Of a DNA stretch of 64,000 bases, positions 11,523 through 23,856 are shown one piece after another. The first letter of the stretch is position 1, and every line of letters starts with the position of its first letter. A program made the translations under genes and the position numbers. Under the pieces are notes generated by a model, which made no database searches, was not told the origin of the DNA, and worked only from the letters and a program-made list of their open reading frames with translations. Origin of the DNA: Dryas octopetala (taxonomy: Eukaryota; Streptophyta; Magnoliopsida; Rosales; Rosaceae); assembly GCA_963921425.1 (NCBI GenBank), contig OY992836.1, positions 10,447,304 through 10,511,303 of the forward strand. Reading direction: 5' to 3'.

Positions 11523-14439
11523 TCAATCCAACCATCCAAATGTGGCCCTCTGCAAGTTCAAACACTTCTCCCTGAATAGCTGGTTTGCAGTCTTGGGCTT
11601 CTTATTCTTGCCCTTCTTGGTGCCAGGTTGGGCTTGCTGAGGCTGGGGGTCTCCATAAGGTTGGGCTTGTTGTTGGGGGTCTCCACAAGATTGGGATGGC
11701 TGAGGCTGGGATGGACCTTGAGTGGCTTGCTGAGATGGACCTTCAAAGTTGTCATATTCATATGGACCCTCAAAGTTGTCCTGCTGAGATGGCCCTTCTT
11801 TTTGGACATTATTTGAAGGCCCTTCACCCTCCTGATGGCTCATATGTGATACACATCTTGCCTTCCTCAATGGATTTGTTCTCTTTGATGGTCCCTCTCC
11901 ATTGTTTTGGGTCTGTCTATTGAACTACATGAAACATACAAAAAAAACAGCCAAAGTTAAATGCTAAAGTGTCAAGTAACAGGACAACACTAAAGGGGCA
12001 AGTCCACTCACTGGTAGTTTGGTGGGCCTGCGTGCACTTCCATCTGTAGTGGTCCTTGCACTCTTAGCAGCCTGCATGTACACATGATAAAATGAGAACC
12101 AAAGCCCAACAATAGATTGCATATACATATGAAAAAATGAGAAGGCCATTATTTACCTGCTTTTTGCCCCGAGTCCCAACACTTGCTTTACAACTCCTAA
12201 CATTATGCCCAATCTCTCCACAATTACCACACTTTGTGTGGAAGTTAAACTTTTGCAGCTTGTGAGCTTGACTTGGCCTTTTGGGGCTTTCATTTGGTGC
12301 TTTAACCCTTGACTTTTTAGGTCTACCTGGCTGCTTGTGGTAAAGTGGTGGTAGCATTGGGGCTTTTCCAGTCTTTTTCCACTGATCACTACTTGGCATT
12401 GGCTCAATCAGCTCCCTGTAGGTTCTTATGTAAGCATCTTTCTTGTAACAATTGTCCACATACTGAAGGGGATCCCCATTTAAGTAGCTTATAGCTGAGC
12501 AAGCATGAACACATGGCAGCCCACTTAGGTCCCAAGCTTTACATGAACAAGTATGCTGGACCAAATCAACCACAAAGCTCCTGTTGCCACCATGCTGGAT
12601 AACCTGGTATTTGTGCTTGTCTGCTGGTCTTGGAATGCACCACCTTGCCTCATCTCTAATGTCATTCAATTTCTTAACCACCCTAGGACCTACCTCATGA
12701 TGCCACCTCTCAACACCTGCCCTTCTAGTGGCTGTTAACAACATCAAGTACATTCTAATCCTTTCCAACAAAGTCAGAATGGGCTTATCTCTAGCCTCCA
12801 ATATAGCCATGTTGAAGGCCTCACAGTAGTTGTTAAGCATCTTTTCACACTTGAATTGGGTACTGTAATGAGAAAGAGCCCAATTCTTAGGATCCTTTTC
12901 ATGCAACCACTTAAAAGCAGCCTCATCCAATTCAAGCATCTTCTTCATTTCAGCATCAAACCACTCCAGTGTGGTGGCCCTTGCTATTTTCTCCATTTGC
13001 TTCTTCAATGCCAAACCTTTGTGCTTTTGACTGAAATTAGCATATAAATGCTTAAGGCAATGTCTATGCTCTGACTCGGGGTACTGATCCTTGATGGCAT
13101 CTATAAGTCCCTTCTGCTTGTCACTTAAAAATGCCCAATGATGCGAATTTTCAATGTGCAAGTCACCCCCCAGCAGCTCCAGAAACCAGTACCATGTCTC
13201 ATAATTCTCCACCTCAACCACAGCATATGCTATTGGGTACATGCCATTGTTGGCATCTATCCCAACAGCACTTAGAATCTGTCCAGGATGAGGTCCTTTG
13301 ATGTGACACCCATCCAGCCCAACTACTTGCCTACATCCCTCTAAAAAACCTCTCTTCAAGGCACCAAGACAAATGTACACCCTCTGGAACCTAATAGCAT
13401 CTTGCTCACCACCAGATGTCTTCAATATCACTGTGCTTCCCCTATTTCTCCTCAACAACTCAGCACAATAGTCCCACATTTGTCCATATTGTTGCATATA
13501 TGTTCCCTCAAGTAACACAGTGGCCTTAGCCTTTGCTCTGTAGATCAATGAGGCTTGTGCATTTATCCCTGTCTCATTTAGGACCTGTTCCTTGAAAGAA
13601 TTCAGCTCCCATCTCGGGTTGTAAGCAAGTTGAGTCATATACCTCTTTGCAAGCCAATCTGCAGTGAGATGCTTGCTCACTGTTTCCTTATTGCAAACAT
13701 GATTGCCCACCAAGGTCTTCACATACAACTCAGAACTACCATTCTGTGAGGATGCAAACACAACAAACCCACACTTCTTCTTACAAACTGCCCTTACTGC
13801 ATTTTTATCATTTTTCACAAAATCAATTTGTCTACCACATTTCAGTGAGAACTCTTTAACAGCCCTTCTAAACAAATTAGCAGTGGCAAACTTGTCTCCC
13901 AACTTAAAATGAGGGTCCTTTAGGTCTACATCCTCATTGAATTCATGAAACTTGGGCAGTCTCCTCTTTGGTCTTTTAACTGCAGTGCCCTGCTGAGGAA
14001 GATCTTCATCTGATGAGTTGTCTGGTGTCCTCACCTCATCATCAATTTCCTCATCCGAAACCACATTATCATCCAATTCAGCATTAGGGTCTCTGTCATC
14101 AGCAGTGGGGTCTATGTATCCCTCAAATAGCCTATCATCATCCCTCACTAGCCTAATCTCTTCATCACTAACCCCATAAAATTCATCCTCAAACAAAGGA
14201 TCAGCTGCATCATCTTCCTCATCATCTTCAGACTCACCCTCCTCAGCATTAGCATCTTCATCTTCAGACTCACCCTCCTCAGCATTATCATCTTCATCTT
14301 CAGGCTCACTCTCCTCAGCATTATAATCTTCAGACTCACCATCATCTGCATTATCATCTTCAGACTCACTTTCCACCTCAATCACATTCTCCCTTTCGCC
14401 ATCAGCAGGTTCCACCACCCTCCTCTTAGTTTTTTTCAC
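11523..14439 (-). CDS. MULE-1 transposase (MuDR family)
   Basis: Predicted 914 aa from complement(join(11523..11924, 12012..12071, 12157..14439)). All junctions are GT-AG and keep phase 0. Order of parts: basic start; long Glu/Asp-rich repeats (about 20-150); MuDR N-terminal domain ending in the KKKCGFVVFAS region (about 180-260); MULE DDE domain, with LDGCHIKG holding the first Asp (about 370) and a second acidic site in AFLSDKQKG; SWIM zinc finger CSCKAWDLSGLPCVHA (about 640); CCHC knuckle CGNCGEIGHNVRSC (about 745); and a Gln/Pro-rich tail in exon 3 (GDPQQQAQPYGDPQ). It cuts and moves elements with matching TIRs. The start is about 700 bases inside the right TIR. No stops or frameshifts are seen, so the protein looks functional. 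Confidence 0.92.
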
Positions 14440-15138
14440 TGCAAGTATGTTTAATGAAATTTATTAGGTGTAAGTGTGTAACAACCCTTGGCAGCATGTA
14501 AGTGTGTAACAACCCTTGGCAGCATATATTAAGTTTTTTTCACTGCAAGTATGTTCCACCACCCTCCTCATTTATGCACTAAAAGACACGACACCAACCA
14601 ATCTAAAACCATAAAGTTGCAACACCAGGTAAAAGACAAATTTTGTTTCCAATATTGAATGGTAGATAACAACCCCCAATTAAACCCCCAACCCACTATT
14701 ACACAAGTACACGACACCACACCAACCATGGACCACATTCGTTGAAAACTGGGGTCTAAAGCAATAAACAATTCCTAACACTTCCAAAAGTTCAAAAAAG
14801 CTTTAAAATGCAAAGAATCTTGCACATGGCACACCACTCATCGATACACAATAAAACAAACCAAACAGTTCCAAAAGTTCCAAAAGTCGAAAACCCTAAC
14901 AGTTCCAAAAGTTCAAAAAAACTTACTTTTGTCTGGCAAACGAATCTTCAGACCTCACTTCACCAAATCACCTCAAAATCCCACAGAGAATCTCGGCTTC
15001 ACTTCTGAAGAAAGGAGGCGATGGGCGATGCGATGATGGAACCCTAATTGCAGAGAATCTTCTGAAAACGGAGGGGATGCGATGAGTTGTTTGATGGAGA
15101 TCGATCCAGTTGACCCAATAAGACTGGGTCCCTACGTG
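14440..15138. other. MULE-1 internal spacer and transposase leader
   Basis: Noncoding region between the transposase start and the right TIR. It includes a short duplication of GTAAGTGTGTAACAACCC at about 14470-14520 and repeated TTCCAAAAGTT words (14782-14920). It probably carries the transposase 5' leader. Confidence 0.5.
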
Positions 15139-15414
15139 AGCTGAGCTGGCATCGGGTGGGTCCCACATGTGGGTATGTGGCATTTGGGGGCTGTCTAGGT
15201 GGAAAAAATGGGATGCTGAATGGTCCAGGGAGGTCGAAATGACCAATATACCCTGCCACATCAGCAAAATAGACGGAAGTTGAGACGGAAATTGGACGAA
15301 GGGGTACATTAGACTAACGTTGTAACTGTTAGGGGGTAAATTGATAAAATTAATAAGTCAGGTGGCACATTAGGAATGAGATCATAGTTCAGGGGGCAAA
15401 AATCATAATAAGCC
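15139..15414. repeat. MULE-1 right terminal inverted repeat
   Basis: Inverted copy of 9662-9937, ending CATAATAAGCC before the target duplication TTATGTATT at 15415-15423. Likely promoter region of the transposase gene. Confidence 0.93.
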
Positions 15415-15908
15415 TTATGTATTTGTATTTCAGTTCTTATAAGCAAAAATGGTTTTCTATAACTTAGTCTGAGCTACTTGTTTCCAAACTTGCTTTGTGG
15501 TTACCATGCAGACCAAATGTTCGATGAAAAGAACTTTTATTACAACATTTGAATACATGCATGTTATAATACAAGTATATTATATTGGAAATAGGATTCC
15601 TTTTGTTAACCCTTTAGGATGGACTTCAAATCATAATGTCTGAATGGGATTAATGCTCTGCAGCATTAATGTTGAAAATGGTCTGTATCTGTTAGTTGTT
15701 ACTCCATTGGATTTAACATGTCGTTGTTCCTCTATCTGTTAGTCGTGCCATTGGATGAGGGTTATTATAATTTTTATAAGGTTTTTGAAAATTTTGTTTC
15801 CTTCAAATCTTAGCTGCAGGCATATATCAAACAGGACAGAGCTGCAATCTTCATTCCCCTGTTATTTGGATGCTCTGATTGAGAGTGGTAGAGAGTGTTT
15901 ATGCAGCC

Positions 15909-16836
15909 ATGGCTGCGACCAAGACTCGGTCAAGTAGCTTCTCTCGCAACTTTTTGGCTGTAAACTCTCCTCAAATCCCTGGAGTCAAGCATGGTCCCAA
16001 TGGCACAATGTTTATTTCATCCGGGATACCGGACCTTGACAGTAATCTTCTCTCACCTAAAAGTGTATTGGAATTAGCTAAGCTGGGCAGAAGTGATTAA
16101 ATTGGAAATGTTCTTTTTTTCTTTTTCTTTTTTGTATAATCGTTATTTACAGCTGTTTTATGTGATTGTCTTTGATTTTTAGAGATTTTAGGTGGTGGGT
16201 TTTCTCTAGGAAGCCTAGTCATGGTGATGGAAGATGCAGAAGCACCTCATCATATGCTTTTGCTTAGAAATTTTATGTCTCAAGGTCTCATTCACAACCA
16301 ACCCCTTCTCTATGCAAGCCCATCCAAGGACCCAAGACAATTTCTTGGTACTTTGCCTAGTCCAGCGTTACCCAAGGATGATAAGTCTAGTCATCGGGAT
16401 CCTGATCAGGTTGTCCTCTTCAATTTTCCCCACAACTAATTATTTAGTAGTTTGGTTTCTTGAGTGAACAGTAAGAAATTAAATACTTTGTTTTCCAAAA
16501 TTTCAGGAGAAAGGGTTGAGGATAGCTTGGCAATATAAGAAGTATTTTGGTGAAAATCAGCAGAGTTTTGATAGTCAAAGTGGCAAGTTTGTCCTTATCT
16601 TATTTAGTATAAAAAATGTCTCATTGGCTCATAGCTGGTTTAGATTTGACGAGCAGTTTGTTACGTTTTTGTTGTCTAGGTGGCAAACAAGAGTTTTGCA
16701 ATGAATTTGACTTACGGAAGCCCTTGGAGAGGCAGTTTCTAAGCGGCGAGCGTATAGATTGTGTTAGCATTCAAGATTCTCCAAATCTTGTTACCCTTCA
16801 TGACCGTTGTACCACATTTTTATCTCAATTTCCAAG
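15909..16836 (+). pseudogene. ELP4: truncated ELP4 duplicate (exons 1-4 only)
   Basis: Exons at 15909..16041, 16183..16409, 16507..16579 and 16680..16836 match the complete ELP4 (20666 onward) at a constant 4757-base offset. They encode the ELP4 start ([14 protein letters not shown]), [44 protein letters not shown] and RKPLERQF segments without stops. The copy ends at 17110 inside intron 4, where the duplication jumps back to the CAD2 downstream flank, so exons 5-8 are missing. MULE-1 also separates exon 1 from the upstream region at 9284-9661. It cannot make a full ELP4. A transcript would run antisense into CAD2. Confidence 0.93.
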
Positions 16837-17107
16837 GTATAGTACTGTAGTCTTATGCTTTCCTGCCTAGAAGTTTACATATATCATGTATGGTCAGTAA
16901 AATATATGTATATCAATGGTTTTTCACAATGCACAATAGCTTCTTTTGTACATTATGAAGACGAATATTTAGTGATTCTACGTTCTGTCTCTGTATGTGT
17001 GCATGTTTTTCGGTTGGATGATTTGGGTGGGGAGGATAGAAGATATGTAGTTGGGTGGCCTACACCCTACACAAATTGCATAAAATTGAAATGGCTTTTG
17101 TAGTCAT

Positions 17108-20100
17108 TATAAAAAATATTACATAAGCCAAGTGGATCAATATTAAAACACATTCTTCCTCTACAAAATTAATATTAAAACAAATACTAAACACATTCTT
17201 CTTCTACGAAATTAATATTACAACGAATACTAATTAAACATAGTGGTTCTCGCAATTGACCATTGTTGGATTGTAGGCAAAGCTCAGCTACAAAGAAACG
17301 TACTCCAATTTTCTTTGCATTCAATATGGAGAATTTATTGTGTTGGCCACATCAATGACAAACCGGTACTTAACATCATTCTTGGCAACTCGTTCAAGGG
17401 CAATGTTCACATAATCCATTGGAATAACTTCGACATCTGCTTTGATATTATGCTCTGCTGCAAAATCGATCATCTCTTGAGTCTCTTTCATTCCCCCAAT
17501 TGCACTTCCAGCAATAATTTTCCTCCCTATTAAACCACATTCGGTTTTCTATTAAAACTAAGTTTGAAATCAATTATATCTATCAAAATTAATTAGTGAA
17601 AAATAAAATGAACATACCCATGATTAAAGGGAAAACTGGTAGCTCAGGAGGTTGGATTGCAGCGCTCACCAAAATTAGTTTTCCATTTGTCTTCAACAAC
17701 GCAATCAATGGTGAGAGAGCGTGAGGGCCGGAGATTGTATCGATGATACCATCCATTGTACCCATGGCAGCCTATAGTTCCATTCAATGTGTTGATCATA
17801 TGTAAGTACACACGTAAAATTTTGAGCAAAAATGTTACAAGGAATCACGTATTTAGTTGACCACATGACGTGACAGTTGATAAGTAGTTATTACCTGCAA
17901 TTGTTCTTGGTCGTGACTGATGAGAAATTCATCAACACCAAGTTGTTCCAATGCTTCCTTTTTTTTATTCGGAGAAGTACTTATCACGGTTACTTTTGCT
18001 CCCACAGCTTTGGCGAACTTGACGGCCATATGCCCAAGACCACCAAGGCCTGCCACACCCAAGTGTTTACCAGGTTCCATAAGTCCAAAATATCTCATAG
18101 GGCTGTACACCGAGATCCCGGCACATAGCAACGGAGCAACACCTTGTAGCGGAAAATTGTTCGGGATTCGGACGGTGAAGTGCTCGTCGACGACTAGCTT
18201 GTCGGAGTACCCACCGAAGGTTCTCGATCCGTCTTCGAAGTGTTTGTTGTACGTCCTCACCATTTTGGGGCAGTAATTTTCTGAGTCCTGTGTGCAGTTG
18301 TCGCATGAGCCACATGAACCCACCATGCACCCAACTCCGGCTATATCTCCTAGTTTAAATTTTGTGACATTGCACCCAACCTTTGTCACTTGCCCTACCA
18401 TCTCATGCCTGCAAAAGTGACATTGAGATTATAAATTAATCTTGTTTCCAAATTAAGAAACTCAAAATTAATCAGCTTAATTAATTGAGACAATGAAATG
18501 GGTACGTACCCTGGGACAATGGGATAGATGGTCATTCCTACTTCGTCCCTAGCTAAGTGGAGGTCCGAGTGGCAAATACCACAATAGAGTATCTTCATGG
18601 TGATATCATTGTCGCCATTGTTCCTGCAAGTACAAAAAACCACACAGCCTTATAAGTGATAAGAGTCTATCAATTTAAGACGTTACGTTGTCATAATATC
18701 ATTATTGATTAAGTACAATATTGTTTAATTTTTATTATTTTGATTCACAATCTGATAACATAACATATCAAATATATCTAATAGATAATAAATAATATAT
18801 ACCTCCTGGTGAAGTGGAAGGGAGAGAGAATTCCTGAGGAATCTCTAGCAGCCCATCCAAAGGCGGCATTCACTGGTACTTGTTCTAGTACAGCTGATGA
18901 TGATGCTTCTGACATTTTCTTCAACAATTGATGTGTGTATATATGTATCTATGTACGTATGCAGTATATGTGAGAGGTAGAAGAAAACTGTAATCAAAGA
19001 GATTGACGCTTGTGTTTTGTTGGAGGTTGTCGTTTTGGTGATGTTGGAGGTTGAATTGAAGTGCATATATATACCATTTGGTTGGGTAACATGCAAGAAA
19101 TGCAAGAGTTTGATGAGACTTAATTAATTTGCAAAAGTACGACTTTTAAAGTTGTGTTTACTTTTCAAACCATTTAACTTTATTATCAAGCAAAAAAAAA
19201 AAAATTGGGCAACAAGAATTAGTCTGAATAGATCGGAAGGAGAAGGAGAAGGAAAATCTTGTCTTACAAATCTTACTTGGACGGCTCGATCTTGAATTGG
19301 AACATATTTATAATTATCATCATTAACCATATTGTCAATTTTGTAAAAAGAATAGACATACAAAAATAAGAAATATGCCTAGCTAGCTAACTCCAAATGA
19401 AATAGAGGTGCATACGATGACGTATTTATAGCATAAATTTGGTGGGATATGTGAGTCATGAGAACTGTATTCATAGATCTGCAAACAATGATGTAAGCAA
19501 TGACGTTTTTTTTTTTGGCCAGGGTCAGCAATGATGTTCACATGCATATGTGGCAGTGGCAGCTAGTGTTTCTGAATTTTCTCCTACTTTTTTCAAAGCC
19601 ATTCTCCTTATGACACTCTTATTTTGTAATAATTAATTGGATCTGTTTGAAGAAATATTATTTGGTATAGAAAACATACACTCACATTTAATATTTGAAT
19701 TTTGATAGGTTTACTTCTTCGTACTAGAGTATAGTTTTATCAACTATTAAATATGTTTGTAAGGGATACTTTTTTCATACTAGGGTATGAATTTATCAAC
19801 TAACTGAGACCCAAGATATTGGCTAGTGAACTGGTTTCACAGGTCAAAATCAGCCCAGCCCATAGGAAATAAACCAGTCCAAGACGGTGGATTTTGCTGG
19901 CTGTGTTTTTCGGAGAAACGAAAGCAAAGAAAGAATCAACTAACTGGCCGGACGACGTCGCATCCCAAAGTGCCGCTGAGGCTGGGTGAGGTGAGATTGC
20001 TAACGCTACTACCACAATTAACTAGTTCAATTTTTCTATTTGGTTCCATGGAAACCGAAGCGAAAGTTGAGAAGAAAAACTGTGATTCTGGCGTATGTTT

Positions 20101-21865
20101 TAAAATTTGGCTTGACCTATGTGTAATGATTGCATTTAGCTCAATAACTATGCAAATATGTATCTATGTATTTATGTATTTGTATTTCAGTTCTTATAAG
20201 CAAAAATGGTTTTCTATAACTTAGTCTGAGCTACTTCTTTCCAAACTTGCTTTGTGGTTAGCATGCAGACCAAATGTTCGATGAAAAGAACTTTTATTAC
20301 AACATTTGAATACATGCATGTTATAATACAAGTATATTATATTGGAAATAGGATTCCTTTTGTTAACCCTTTAGGATGGACTTCAAATCATAATGTCTGA
20401 ATGGGATTAATGCTCTGCAGCATTAATGTTGAAAATGGTCTGTATCTGTTAGTTGTTACTCCATTGGATTTAACATGTCGTTGTTCCTCTATCTGTTAGT
20501 CGTGCCATTGGATGAGGGTTATTATAATTTTTATAAGGTTTTTGAAAATTTTGTTTCCTTCAAATCTTAGCTGCAGGCATATATCAAACAGGACAGAGCT
20601 GCAATCTTCATTCCCCTGTTATTTGGATGCTCTGATTGAGAGTGGTAGAGAGTGTTTATGCAGCCATGGCTGCGACTAAGACTCGGTCAAGTAGCTTCTC
20701 TCGCAACTTTTTGGCTGTAAACTCTCCTCAAATCCCTGGAGTCAAGCATGGTCCCAATGGCACAATGTTTATTTCATCCGGGATACCGGACCTTGACAGT
20801 AATCTTCTATCACCTAAAAGTGTATTGGAATTAGCTAAGCTGGGCAGAAGTGATTAAATTGGAAATGTTCTTTTTTTCTTTTTCTTTTTTGTATAATCGT
20901 TATTTACAGCTGTTTTATGTGATTGTCTTTGATTTTTAGAGATTTTAGGTGGTGGGTTTTCTCTAGGAAGCCTAGTCATGGTGATGGAAGATGCAGAAGC
21001 ACCTCATCATATGCTTTTGCTTAGAAATTTTATGTCTCAAGGTCTCATTCACAACCAACCCCTTCTCTATGCAAGCCCATCCAAGGACCCAAGACAATTT
21101 CTTGGTACTTTGCCTAGTCCAGCGTTACCCAAGGATGATAAGTCTAGTCATCGGGATCCTGATCAGGTTGTCCTCTTCAATTCTCCTCTCAACTAATTAT
21201 TTAGTAGTTTGGTTTCTTGAGTGAACAGTAAGAAATTAAATACTTTGTTTTCCAAAATTTCAGGAGAAAGGGTTGAGGATAGCTTGGCAATATAAGAAGT
21301 ATTTTGGTGAAAATCAGCAGAGTTTTGATAGTCAAAGTGGCAAGTTTGTCCTTATCTTATTTAGTATAAAAAATGTCTCATTGGCTCATAGCTGGTTTAG
21401 ATTTGACGAGCAGTTTGTTACGTTTTTGTTGTCTAGGTGGCAAACAAGAGTTTTGCAATGAATTTGACTTGCGGAAGCCCTTGGAGAGGCAGTTTCTAAG
21501 CGGCGAGCGTATAGATTGTGTTAGCATTCAAGATTCTCCAAATCTTGTTACCCTTCATGACCGTTGTACCACATTTTTATCTCAATTTCCAAGGTATAGT
21601 ACTGTAGTCTTATGCTTTCCTGCCTAGAAGTTTACATATATCATGTATGGTTAGTAAAATATGTGTATATCAATGGTTTTTCACAATGCACGATAGCTTC
21701 TTTTGTACATTATGAAGACGAATATTTAGTGATTCTACGTTCTCTCTGTATGTGTGCATGTTTTTCGGTTGGATGATTTGGGTGGGGAGGATAGAAGATA
21801 TATAGTTGGGTGGCCTACACCCAACACAAATTGCATAAAATTGAAATGGCTTTTGTAGTCATTAT
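17108..21865. repeat. tandem duplication, copy B (CAD2 + 5' ELP4)
   Basis: Right copy of the duplication described at 5557-17110. It lacks MULE-1, showing the empty target TTATGTATT at 20172-20180, and lacks the 1038 bases equivalent to 8246-9283. Its right edge at about 21865 lies in ELP4 intron 4, after which the unique downstream exons continue. Confidence 0.93.
17321..18915 (-). CDS. CAD2: cinnamyl-alcohol / mannitol dehydrogenase (ELI3 type)
   Basis: 366 aa, complement(join(17321..17526, 17618..17771, 17895..18408, 18510..18623, 18803..18915)), the duplication partner of CAD1 with the same exon lengths (113, 114, 514, 154, 206). Zinc and cofactor motifs are intact: [12 protein letters not shown], the GSCGSCDNC structural zinc lobe, LLCAG and [15 protein letters not shown]. 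Differences from CAD1 include Ser for Thr in the CHxD motif, Arg for Trp in MVxTYNKH, and Asp restored at IPMDY. The exon 4 end reads [10 protein letters not shown] where paralogs have LVGAPxKPxE, a run of unusual substitutions near the end of the cofactor domain that might affect folding. Otherwise a normal enzyme is predicted. The upstream flank repeats that of CAD1, including the TATA stretch and TGACGTA at about 19418. Confidence 0.9.
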
Positions 21866-23856
21866 GCAGCTTATGCAAGGAAAAAGGAAATGAAATTGTT
21901 GCATTATACCTTCTAATTAGTCTCAAAACTATGTTTATAACCCCTTTGGTCTTAAAACTCACATGGGATTACTGCCAGATTTTATACACCTTTTAGTTTT
22001 TTTATTTATTTTTTATTGCTTCTTGTCTATTTCTCATAAAATATGAAATTGAGTCCTTAAGAGTTTTCATTAAGACCGTATTGGTTAGCTTGTAATGAAA
22101 CTAATTCATACTTTAAAGGCATTTTAGGTTGTCATGTTCATATGGCTTTTTTTTTTGTTTACTATTTATATATATATATTTGATAATGACATTTTCACTT
22201 TCTTTGGCTGAATCTACAGAAGTGATGGCAGCATTTCTTCTGTTGGTCGTATTGCCATTCAATCATTCTGTGCTCCACAGTGTGAATATTCCAACATGGT
22301 CAGTGGCAGTTGTTATTTGCTCTTAAACCCTTATTAATCCATTGTATAATTTATTTAATTTCCTTTTGCAAGAAAATGATCCCACAAACAAAAGAATAAT
22401 TACACCTCAGCTCTACAGCTGCCTCTTATTTCATTTGCTTTGCAGTTTTGATGAATTTTTAAGGGTTCTGTATGCCTTTTCCTCTTCCAAAACTTTTGTT
22501 TGAAAAATTAAGTATTATCTGATCCATTAATGTCAGGTTTCTTTTTTTTTTTTTTTTTTGATAGGCTATGACATTTCTCCTATTATTTCAAATTTGACAA
22601 TTTATTGTTAGAAGCATATTATAAATGTATTACTTAAGTTGAGTGTCATACTATTTCATTGCAGGAATGGGACATGCTTTCCTTTCTTAGATCTTTAAAA
22701 GGCATGGTACGATCTTCAAATGCAGTTGCTGTTGTGACATTCCCACCTACTCTTCTATTGTTGTCCTTCTCTAAAAGATGGCAGCACATGGCGGACACTT
22801 TGCTGTCGGTCATAGCAATTCCAGGTTAATATCAGCTTTCACATTTGTTTTTGCGCTATTGAATATTTTGTCAATAGTAACCTATAATGATTCATTGATT
22901 CAGATGAGGACAAGGAATTGGCAAAACTCCTTACTGGTTACCAAGACATGGTTGGCCTTCTCAGTGTGCATAAAGTAGCGCGTATTAATACACAGGTACT
23001 GCAAAACTGTACTTCACCCAAATCTAACACTATACGAATCAAGTTTGCTTTCTCTCCTTTTTTGTTGTCTCTCCTATTTCAGTGCATGAAGTTGACGTGC
23101 AATCACCATGAATGCGTATACATGCAACTGCATGACCCAACTATTCACTTAGTCATCCTTACCTTTGGTACTATATAATCTGTTGATATAGTTGAAGCAC
23201 ACTATACATACATGAGCGCGAGTGCGCACACATACATACATGCGCACGAGTGCACACACAAACATACACACTCACACAGAGAGAGGCATTCACACAGGCA
23301 CGCAGAAATGCACAAAGCTTTCCAACCACCTCTTCAGTCTATTGAGCTTGGGATTAATGTTATTTGTGAAACAGATGTTGGGTGTTATAGCATGGTCTTA
23401 AAACATGCAATTATCTTATTGAATTCTTGACCAATCTTGTGATTATTATTTTTTAACCTGAAAATTCACTTGCCTATGTTATGAATTGCCATTCTCCTAC
23501 TTTTTCAGTTGTTTAATGTTATCAAACACTCAAATTTCCGTTATTGAATGTCTAAAGAAATTGGTCCAGTTGAAAAAACTATGAATTGAAAAAAGTACCA
23601 GGGTTCTGTTGAAACTACTTTCATTTTCTTTTCTGCTTTTCATGTACTTTAGCTTGATTGCTATGTATAATTTCTAATGTGTCAGCAGGTTCCTGTGATT
23701 CTTGAGGCAACAACCTACTCAATAAAGCTGCAAAAGCGTAGGTTTTTGGTTTTAGAATGTCTGAACCAAGCCCCTATCGATGGTTCAAGTGGGAGTTCAT
23801 ATGGCACCTCAGGTAGTTGTTCTGGGTCCTCTAAAACTGGGAATCTTGATTTTTAG
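20666..23856 (+). CDS. ELP4: Elongator complex protein 4
   Basis: Complete gene, 362 aa, join(20666..20798, 20940..21166, 21264..~21336, 21437..21593, 22220..22298, 22665..22824, 22904..22995, 23689..23856). Conserved PAXNEB/ELP4 segments: [118 protein letters not shown] and a Ser/Gly-rich end finishing NLDF. ELP4 forms the ELP4-6 RecA-like ring of Elongator (wobble-uridine tRNA modification, transcription). The ATG at 20666 fits the family start better than the in-frame one 30 bases upstream. The exon 3 donor is odd: phase requires 21336 (A/GTGGCA) or a GC donor at 21340, not the GT at 21344. The gene sits between CAD2 and CAD3 on the opposite strand. Confidence 0.94.
23205..23310. repeat. 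CA-rich low-complexity tract in ELP4 intron 7
   Basis: Interspersed ACAC, CATACATA and GCGCAC words form an imperfect microsatellite inside the last ELP4 intron (22996-23688). Confidence 0.7.

Larger units (their letters stand above)
9662..15414. mobile_element. complete two-gene Mutator-like element (MULE-1)
   Basis: 5753-bp element with 276-bp terminal inverted repeats (9662-9937 and 15139-15414). It is flanked by a perfect 9-bp target duplication TTATGTATT (9653-9661 and 15415-15423). The duplicated paralog carries the uninterrupted site once at 20172-20180, which proves the borders. It encodes a MULE transposase on the minus strand (11523-14439) and a small GRF zinc-finger gene on the plus strand (10024-10483), each reading inward from a TIR. 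It is inserted upstream of exon 1 of the truncated ELP4 copy. The open transposase frame and well-matched TIRs suggest a recent, possibly autonomous insertion. Confidence 0.95.
5557..17110. repeat. tandem duplication, copy A (CAD1 + 5' ELP4)
   Basis: Left copy of a roughly 5.8-kb direct duplication, excluding the later MULE. CAD1 matches CAD2 with a constant offset of 11552, and the ELP4 part matches with an offset of 4757, with only scattered substitutions. The left edge is at a TATAAAAAATATT stretch (about 5557). The right edge is where copy A jumps from ELP4 intron 4 (GTAGTCATTAT, ending 17110) back into the start sequence of the unit. Only two or three bases of microhomology (TAT) are shared at the junction. 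Copy A contains 8246-9283, which copy B lacks. Confidence 0.93.
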
